Source: Scatosoma sp045643825
Lineage (GTDB): Bacteria > Bacillota > Clostridia > Christensenellales > Borkfalkiaceae
DNA length: 11,843 bases
Direction: 5' to 3'
Assembly: GCA_045643825.1 (NCBI GenBank)
Contig: JAZRFV010000083.1
Coordinates: 1 to 11,843, forward strand
A model generated the notes under the pieces. The model was not told where the DNA came from, did no database searches, and saw only the letters and a program-made list of their open reading frames with translations. The position numbers and the translations under genes are program-made. Each line of letters begins with the position of its first letter. Position 1 is the first letter of the stretch. Positions 6,956 to 11,843 of the stretch are shown here, piece by piece.

Positions 6956-9900
6956 ATGGCGAATTTTACACAAGAACAAATGCGCGCCATTGAGGCGCAG
7001 GGCAGGACCATCGTCTCCGCCTCGGCAGGCAGCGGTAAAACCACCGTTATGATTGAGAAAATTATCCGCCTTATCAAGGACGGCACGGGCGTAGGTGAAA
7101 TTTTGGCGGTGACCTTCACCAAGAAAGCGGCGGCGCAGATGAAAGAAAAGCTTTGTAAGGAGCTGATTGAGGAAATCAACCGTGATACCACCACGGCAGA
7201 ACGCCGTGAGGTGTTAAAAAAGCAGCTTTCCGAGGTGTCGGGGGCGGACATTTCCACCATCCACTCCTTTTGCGCGAAGCTCCTTCGTTCCCACTTCTAT
7301 ATCGCAGGTGTGGACAGCGGTTTCCGTGTGATCGGCGGTGACGATGCGGAAGGGACGGCGCTTAAAAATATGGCGTTGGACGAGCTGTTGGAAGAGGGCT
7401 ACGAAAACAAGGAGCAGGATTTTGCCTATCTTTTGTCCTTGTATTGGAGAAAGAAAAGCGACCGCGCCTTGCGTGAAATTTTCTTAAAAACGTATGAACA
7501 ATTGCGCAACCGTGCGGATTATCGCGAATATTTGCAAAATTCACAAGGCTATACCGAGGAAACCTTCGATGCGATTTGTGTGGATTTGCAGAAAAAGTTA
7601 GAGGAAAAGTGTCGGTATTATTACGAGTTGGTGGAGGACGTCCGCGCGTACTTCTTGGACGACGGAACCAGCGCACAGCTTTCTTTGTGCGACGAGCTGT
7701 TGGGCTTGCTCAATGATTTAATCTACGCCGCGGATTATTTTGAAGCGTGCAAGGTGCAAAAACCGAAATTTTCCGTCAACCGCGGTACGAAAAAGGACAG
7801 CGAGGAGCGTGTCCGCTACCGTGAAAAGCTGGCATTCTTGAAAGATAGAGTGTCGAAAATTGTCGACGAAGAATTGGCAAAAAATCTTTCCCGTAAGGAG
7901 GAGTTGGATAATTTCTTGCAATCGGGTAAGACGGCCGCGATTTTATCCAAGTATCTTTTGTGTTTTGACGAGAAGTACGAGCGCTTCAAGCAGGAACGCG
8001 GGGTGCTTGACTACAACGATTTGGAACATAAAGCCCTGCACCTTTTGGAAAATGAAGAGGTGATGACGGAGATGCGTCAAAAATACCGTTTCGTTTTCGT
8101 GGACGAGTATCAGGACGTAAACCCCGTGCAGGAGGAATTAATTACCCGTATCAGCGGTGACAACCTTTTCCTCGTAGGCGACGTGAAACAGGCAATCTAC
8201 GGTTTCCGTGGTAGCAAGTCTCGTTTCTTCGTGGAAAAGCAAGAGGAGTTTGAACAAAACGGAGGCTCGAATTTGTTCATGTCTCGCAATTTCCGTAGTT
8301 CCGATCAGGTGCTCGATGCGGTCAATTCGCAGTTCACCTTGGCGATGACGAAGAAGGTCTGTGCGGTGGATTATGCCCGTGGTTCTTACATGGAGAAGGG
8401 GGGCAGGTATGAGACGAACAGCGGAAAGGTGTGCGTTCACTTCCTCGGAAAGCCCGAAAAAGGCATTCCGTTAGAGCGTGGCGTATACTCCGTAAAACAG
8501 CAAGAAAACCGTGAGGAACGGGAGATGAGCTTGCTTGCGAAAACCATCCGACACATTATCGAGGACGAACGCTGTAACACCTTCTACGATCCCGATACGA
8601 AGGAGTACCGTGAGGTGCGTTATTCGGATATTGCCGTGCTTTCGAGAAAGAAACAGGGGCAAATTGCCCGTACGGTGGAGGCGTTGTCTGCTGAAAATCT
8701 TCCCGTGACGGCTGCGGCGGCTGTCAATATTTGTGATTTCTCCGAGATTAAAATGTTGATTGACCTGTTGTCCTTGATTGATAATGCGGCGCAGGATATC
8801 CCGCTTTGCAGCGTGCTTTTGTCCGCTGTGGGGGATTTGACTGCGGACGATTTGGTGACCATTCGCCTTGCGTACCGTGAGGAACATTTCTTCCGTAAGG
8901 CGTGTCAGCGCTATTCGATGGAAAAGCAGGATGTTTTGGCTGAAAAACTTCAATGTTTCTATCAATATTATGAAAAAATCAGGGGGCTTTCCCGCGTGTT
9001 GGATGCAGGGGAGCTACTGACGAAGATTATTTCGGAAACCCGCATGGAGGCAAACCTTTTGTCACGTCCCAACGGCGTGTCCGCTCTTCGTCGTATCCAT
9101 CGTTTCATTGAGGAAACGACCAACCCCGAACCCCTTTGCGTACACGAATTTTTGGATCGTTTGCGTGATATGGATTACAAAATCGAGTACAGCGAAAACG
9201 GTGGTGAGGATTCGGTAAAAGTTTTGACTATGCACTCCTCCAAGGGGTTGGAATATCCGATTGTTATCCTGGATAATTTAAGTGAAGCCTTCCGTGGAGT
9301 GGATCGAGACGAAGTGTTCGTTGAGGAAACCTACGGGCTTGCGCCCAGGGCGTTTAATGCGGATACGATGGTGAAACGAAGTACCGTCCTTCGTCGTTTG
9401 TACGAGATTAAGGAGGAGGAAAGCTCGCTTGCCGATGGGTTAAATCTTTACTACGTAGCCTTAACCCGCGCGAAATACGGCTTGCACATGCTCTTCACTT
9501 CGCCTACGGCCATGCCTGACGTGAAATATGCCCGTTCATTTGCGGAATTTACCGACTTCACTGTTTGGCAACAATACGTCGTGGAGGACGTTTTACGAGA
9601 CATGCCCAAGCAGGAACGCCACGCACTCGTATTCCGCCCCGATGAAAAGCTCGCAGGGGAAATCCGTGATGCCTTCTTGTGGCAGTACGATTTTGCAGGT
9701 ATGGAAAACCTGCCCGTGAAAAGTTCTGCTACGGGCTTAATGCGTAGTTATGAGCAAGGCTCGGAGACTTCTGCGGTGGATATCACCGAAGGAGTTGAGC
9801 GTAAAAAAGAGAAAACGGGCAAGGATATCGGTGTTGCATACCACGCCTTCTTGGAAGATTTTGATTTTGGCCTTTTGTATGACGAGCAAGGGGAATTTAT

Positions 9901-10375
9901 CGATGAAAATCGTTTAAGAGAAGTGGTAGAAACGGCTTGCGAAAAGGCAAATGAGGGGGGCAGGTACGAGGTGAGCTTGCTTTCCAAGGACAAGCTGGTA
10001 GAAATTTTATCCAACCCTGTCTTTAAAAAGCTGAAGGGGAAACGACTTTACAAGGAACAAAAATTCCTGGTTGCGTTGCCCGTATGCGATACCTTTGCGA
10101 AGGTGGGAGGGGCGCACCCTTCTTGGGGTGAGAATAAGGAAGAAACGGTTATCTTCCAAGGCGCCATAGACCTTCTTGCCATCGGTGAGGATGGCGAGGC
10201 GGAGATTATCGATTACAAATTCTCCAAAGGGGATAAAGAGTATCTAATCGAGCATTACGCTCCGCAGTTGCAATTGTACCGTCAAGCCACCGCAAAGATT
10301 TTGAAGATTGCGGAAGAAAATATCCGTTGTACTATCGTTAACATTAACCAAGGTTTTGAAGTGAAAATGGCATAG
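6956..10375 (+). CDS. addA: ATP-dependent helicase/nuclease subunit AddA (RexA)
   Basis: AddA is the SF1 3'-5' motor and one of two nucleases of the AddAB double-strand-break repair complex. The 1139-residue protein has all expected motifs in order. They are Walker A ASAGSGKT with K28, ILAVTFTKKAAAQMK (motif Ia), STIHSFC, Walker B FVFVDEYQD with D383-E384, LVGDVKQAIYGFRGS (motif III) and SRNFRS (motif IV). VLTMHSSKGLEYPIV (motif V, about 756-770) and NLYYVALTRAK (motif VI, R838) follow. The C-terminal RecB-like nuclease has H963, D1072 (GAIDLL) and D1086-Y-K1088. Its GGGGAGGAG ribosome binding site lies within the last codons of addB and the ATG follows the addB stop by 3 bases, so translation is coupled and the addB TAG could reduce AddA. 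The gene ends TAG directly followed by in-frame TGA. A short G-rich insertion (10102-10131, GGAHPSWGE) sits before the nuclease strand. Length is slightly below the usual ~1200. Confidence 0.97.
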   Translation: MANFTQEQMRAIEAQGRTIVSASAGSGKTTVMIEKIIRLIKDGTGVGEILAVTFTKKAAAQMKEKLCKELIEEINRDTTTAERREVLKKQLSEVSGADISTIHSFCAKLLRSHFYIAGVDSGFRVIGGDDAEGTALKNMALDELLEEGYENKEQDFAYLLSLYWRKKSDRALREIFLKTYEQLRNRADYREYLQNSQGYTEETFDAICVDLQKKLEEKCRYYYELVEDVRAYFLDDGTSAQLSLCDELLGLLNDLIYAADYFEACKVQKPKFSVNRGTKKDSEERVRYREKLAFLKDRVSKIVDEELAKNLSRKEELDNFLQSGKTAAILSKYLLCFDEKYERFKQERGVLDYNDLEHKALHLLENEEVMTEMRQKYRFVFVDEYQDVNPVQEELITRISGDNLFLVGDVKQAIYGFRGSKSRFFVEKQEEFEQNGGSNLFMSRNFRSSDQVLDAVNSQFTLAMTKKVCAVDYARGSYMEKGGRYETNSGKVCVHFLGKPEKGIPLERGVYSVKQQENREEREMSLLAKTIRHIIEDERCNTFYDPDTKEYREVRYSDIAVLSRKKQGQIARTVEALSAENLPVTAAAAVNICDFSEIKMLIDLLSLIDNAAQDIPLCSVLLSAVGDLTADDLVTIRLAYREEHFFRKACQRYSMEKQDVLAEKLQCFYQYYEKIRGLSRVLDAGELLTKIISETRMEANLLSRPNGVSALRRIHRFIEETTNPEPLCVHEFLDRLRDMDYKIEYSENGGEDSVKVLTMHSSKGLEYPIVILDNLSEAFRGVDRDEVFVEETYGLAPRAFNADTMVKRSTVLRRLYEIKEEESSLADGLNLYYVALTRAKYGLHMLFTSPTAMPDVKYARSFAEFTDFTVWQQYVVEDVLRDMPKQERHALVFRPDEKLAGEIRDAFLWQYDFAGMENLPVKSSATGLMRSYEQGSETSAVDITEGVERKKEKTGKDIGVAYHAFLEDFDFGLLYDEQGEFIDENRLREVVETACEKANEGGRYEVSLLSKDKLVEILSNPVFKKLKGKRLYKEQKFLVALPVCDTFAKVGGAHPSWGENKEETVIFQGAIDLLAIGEDGEAEIIDYKFSKGDKEYLIEHYAPQLQLYRQATAKILKIAEENIRCTIVNINQGFEVKMA
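8399..8415 (+). repeat. dispersed G-rich motif, copy 6
   Basis: GGGGGCAGGTATGAGAC followed by GAA, encoding GGRYET in addA between motifs IV and V. The first 13 bases are identical to copies 1, 3 and 5. Confidence 0.7.
9956..9975 (+). repeat. dispersed G-rich motif, copy 7
   Basis: GGGGGCAGGTACGAGGTGAG, one base different from copy 3 (1714) over 20 bases, and encoding GGRYEVS in addA as copy 3 does in tilS. The two sites are not homologous in the proteins. Confidence 0.7.
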
Positions 10376-10415
10376 TGACAAGCTTTTCCATATTTCGACG
10401 AAAATAGACAAAAAG

Positions 10416-10456
10416 AAATCCTCCTTGAAGGGCATACCCTTTGGGGAGGATTTTTT
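10416..10456 (+). terminator. addA terminator hairpin that also holds the next gene's Shine-Dalgarno
   Basis: AAATCCTCCTTGAAGGG (10416-10432) pairs with CCCTTTGGGGAGGATTT (10437-10453) over all 17 positions, allowing G-T pairs, around a CATA loop. Three more T complete a run of six (10451-10456). The run ends directly at the ATG 10457. GGGGAGG (10443-10449), the only ribosome binding site of the next gene, is inside the descending arm. The ascending arm carries CCTCCTT, the anti-Shine-Dalgarno sequence of 16S rRNA. Confidence 0.85.
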
Positions 10457-10933
10457 ATGGGTAAAATGCTTGGAGTAATTGAAAAGCTTTCCTCTTGCGA
10501 AACGTTGTTTTTGACGGCGTTTTTAGGGGGTGGTATGGTGTTTATTTTGTGTATGATCGTAAGGTGGATATGTGTAGCTCGACAAAGAAAACGTAGGGAA
10601 AGACAACGGTGTATGGAGGAGAAACGTAAGTTGCAATACGCTCTTCCGAGGTGGGATAACGGGTATATTCGGACGCGCCTGCAAAACAGTTTAAAGGTGG
10701 AAGAAATAGGCGAAGAGGGTAGGCAGGTACGCGTTCATTTGGGTTACGCACGTGTTTTACTCGGTAAAATCAAGGAGGCGCCGCTGACGATTGCCGACCG
10801 TTTGCAGGCGGAAGAAATGTGCAAAACCTTTGCGTTATATCGGGGAAAGGAGTGCTGGACAGCCTCGGAATTGCGTGGTTTGAACGATTTATGCTCCGCG
10901 CTCCTTAAATTATCCGCCAAATACGCCGTTTGA
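10457..10933 (+). CDS. small single-pass membrane protein, unknown function
   Basis: I do not recognise the family. The 158-residue product has one hydrophobic segment at about residues 17-40 (FLTAFLGGGMVFILCMIVRW), then a strongly basic stretch (ARQRKRRERQR) that fits a cytoplasmic side by the positive-inside rule. A soluble, mostly helical tail of ~110 residues follows, with no motif I can name. The start is ATG 10457: GGGGAGG lies 7 bases upstream, but within the terminator hairpin. ATG 10466 is an alternative without a site. No clear promoter was found between addA and this gene, so it may be expressed only by readthrough of the hairpin or under special conditions. Its 3' end overlaps the convergent PRC-barrel gene by 24 bp. 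It holds a divergent motif copy at 10720-10737. Confidence 0.6.
   Translation: MGKMLGVIEKLSSCETLFLTAFLGGGMVFILCMIVRWICVARQRKRRERQRCMEEKRKLQYALPRWDNGYIRTRLQNSLKVEEIGEEGRQVRVHLGYARVLLGKIKEAPLTIADRLQAEEMCKTFALYRGKECWTASELRGLNDLCSALLKLSAKYAV
10720..10737 (+). repeat. dispersed motif, divergent copy 8
   Basis: TAGGCAGGTACGCGTTCA, preceded by GGG, keeps the GGCAGGTAYG core but not the uninterrupted G-run. It reads GRQVRVH, the same frame as RGGQVCVE at 5925. Confidence 0.5.
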
Positions 10934-11506
10934 AGGCGGTATAGTGGTCTCCAGCTGAAAGGGTGGAAGGGAAAGCGTAAGGGCGATTAGCGATTTTTTC
11001 TCGATGGCGGTGCGTAAAATTTGTTTGGTGATAACACCGCTATTTTTGGTCGCGATACCAAAAAACGAGGGAGTGGGGAGGCGCTGACCGATGGGATAAG
11101 GCTGTTCTTTGCGTAAAATAACCGCATCGGAGCAGGCGGTGATAGAGGTAATGGGAAACCGCTCTCCACGGCTTGTATAAAGGGTGGCTGCGGTAAAGCC
11201 AGATATATCCAAATCCGCCACAGTCCCTAAAAAGCCGCCGTCGAAGGCGTAAATGGGTAGACCAACCGTGATTTTTGCGTAGTTTCTTGGATTTGCTGTC
11301 CGTAAATGGGACAAGCGTATGGTTTCACCTATTTCAACAACTGCGCCGATGCCGATGGAAAAATCGGTATTTTGTTGCGTGGGGGTAGAGGCGCAAAGAA
11401 GGTATCGCACGGCGTATGATTTTAACGAGATGGCAACCCCTCGGCATACCCCTTGCAGGTTTTTATCGGTGTAAATGCTTTTTCCGTAAAGTGTACTCAA
11501 TTGCAT
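10910..11506 (-). CDS. PRC-barrel-like domain protein
   Basis: The 198-residue protein has two segments that look like PRC-barrel folds. Residues 1-30 read MQLSTLYGKSIYTD followed by GVCRGVAI. Residues 79-115 read ITVGLPIYAFDGGFLGTVADLDIS, matching the family pattern 'G.pVyd..G..lG.v.D..ld'. PRC barrels occur in RimM and in small Bacillota sporulation or photosynthetic-reaction-centre-like proteins; which role applies here is not visible. No catalytic motif or membrane segment is seen. ATG 11506 is preferred; an AAGGAG lies 13 bases upstream, which is a long spacing, and the longer frame from TTG 11566 has no site. It is transcribed against the 10457-10933 gene with a 24-bp overlap of coding ends. 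No convincing promoter directly precedes it. Moderately sure of the domain, unsure of the role. Confidence 0.6.
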   Translation of the reverse strand: MQLSTLYGKSIYTDKNLQGVCRGVAISLKSYAVRYLLCASTPTQQNTDFSIGIGAVVEIGETIRLSHLRTANPRNYAKITVGLPIYAFDGGFLGTVADLDISGFTAATLYTSRGERFPITSITACSDAVILRKEQPYPIGQRLPTPSFFGIATKNSGVITKQILRTAIEKKSLIALTLSLPPFQLETTIPPSNGVFGG

Positions 11507-11633
11507 AGGCGGAAGGTTTCTCCTTTTTGTATGGTAGGATAAAGGATTAAAATGGAGGAAATACAAGAAAAAAGGGCGTTTCGTGTCCTTTCTTGGAAAA
11601 AATGCATATTCTAAAAAAGGTAACGATTTTTAT

Positions 11634-11660
11634 AAACCGCACGGCGGTTTTTTCTTTTTG
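11634..11660 (+). terminator. intrinsic terminator, + strand, with no obvious gene before it
   Basis: AAACCGC (11634-11640) and GCGGTTT (11644-11650) pair perfectly over 7 bp around ACG, followed by TTTTCTTTTT. The nearest + strand gene ends at 10933, with the whole minus-strand PRC-barrel gene in between. The minus strand lacks a good T-run. Confidence 0.6.
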
Positions 11661-11733
11661 GCGTTTTCGTCGAAAAAATGTCAAAAAATGGCGATTTAGC
11701 GCAGTAAAGCAAAAAAATCAACATTGTAAAGTA

Positions 11734-11756
11734 AATTAACAATAAAATTGTCAATT
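11734..11756. repeat. near-perfect 23-bp inverted repeat, operator- or terminator-like
   Basis: AATTAACAAT (11734-11743) and ATTGTCAATT (11747-11756) match as inverted copies at 9 of 10 positions around AAA. A further ATTGT lies at 11723-11727. The minus-strand arm contains TTGACA. Six T follow on the + strand (11755-11760). It could be a regulator site over a promoter, or a weak AT-rich terminator. Confidence 0.45.
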
Positions 11757-11843
11757 TTTTAACCTTGTGTCCCAAAAATAGCTTTAAAATCGATTTTTTT
11801 AATGCAAACAATTGATTTTTTCGCATACATTATAATATTTTTA

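Larger units (their letters stand above)
11507..11843. other. AT-rich non-coding end of window
   Basis: No gene is supported here. A 71-codon minus-strand frame (11611-11826) has no ribosome binding site and crosses a terminator hairpin. The stretch holds a + strand terminator (11634-11660), a near-perfect inverted repeat (11734-11756), a minus-strand TTGACA at 11749-11754 with TACAAT 20 bases on (spacing too long for a confident promoter), and a consensus TATAAT at 11831-11836, possibly of a gene beyond the window. Confidence 0.6.

Noticed and set aside
9695..9713. Inverted repeat GCAGGT / ACCTGC inside addA, with a second small repeat after it
   Set aside because: Six-base arms within a long coding region are expected by chance. 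It shares GCAGGTATG with the dispersed motif but lacks the G-run, so it was not counted as a copy.
5152..11022. Shared 17-mer GGCGGTGCGTAAAATTT at 5152-5168 and 11006-11022
   Set aside because: It is a single pair with no family of relatives. The addB copy encodes AVRKI in preferred codons, so chance plus codon bias is a sufficient explanation.
11611..11826. 71-codon minus-strand frame with a hydrophobic stretch
   Set aside because: It has no ribosome binding site, a TATAAT only 3 bases before its ATG, extreme AT content, and it crosses a terminator hairpin. It is most likely chance in AT-rich DNA.

Overview
The window reads as chromosome of a low-to-mid GC Gram-positive-type bacterium, most likely an uncultured, possibly gut-associated member of Bacillota/Clostridia. 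The evidence is a tilS-hpt gene pair, an AddAB (RexAB-type) recombination nuclease rather than RecBCD, strong AAGGAGG-type ribosome binding sites, extended -10 promoters and a lipoprotein with a Gram-positive-like signal peptide. No phage, transposase, CRISPR array, tRNA or rRNA was seen.

Layout. Positions 2-682 hold the 3' end of an alpha-L-rhamnosidase-like glycoside hydrolase. A good promoter (704-732) then starts tilS (739-2052), which runs into hpt (2063-2611). A bidirectional terminator (2625-2661) separates hpt from an unrecognised Thr-rich lipoprotein on the minus strand (2663-3646). The lipoprotein promoter faces the addB promoter across a 180-bp divergent region. addB (3827-6952) and addA (6956-10375) form a tightly coupled pair. 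A strong hairpin (10416-10453) follows. Its descending arm contains the ribosome binding site of a small single-pass membrane protein gene (10457-10933). That gene overlaps by 24 bp, tail to tail, a minus-strand PRC-barrel-like protein (10910-11506). The last 337 bp are AT-rich and non-coding, with a + strand terminator and a near-perfect inverted repeat.

How the genes work together. TilS (lysidine at tRNA-Ile C34) and Hpt (purine salvage) are the usual Bacillota pair, but no ftsH follows. AddA and AddB form a two-nuclease helicase for double-strand-break repair. AddA keeps all SF1 helicase motifs and a nuclease site. AddB keeps the nuclease residues and the four-cysteine iron-sulphur pattern but has no Walker A P-loop. 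The addB frame is interrupted by one in-frame TAG (4979-4981) while the frame stays open on both sides.

Most unusual observation. A short G-rich sequence with core GGCAGGTAYG, usually preceded by GGGG and often followed by MGNYGA, recurs inside unrelated genes (rhamnosidase, tilS, addB, addA, small membrane protein). It lies in all three reading frames, mostly on the + strand. A sister form, GGGGGCATGGTCGAGGT, occurs twice exactly. This is far more repetition than chance predicts. It may be an oriented chromosomal signal (Chi-like, FtsK-orienting or uptake-like) or a dispersed mini-repeat.
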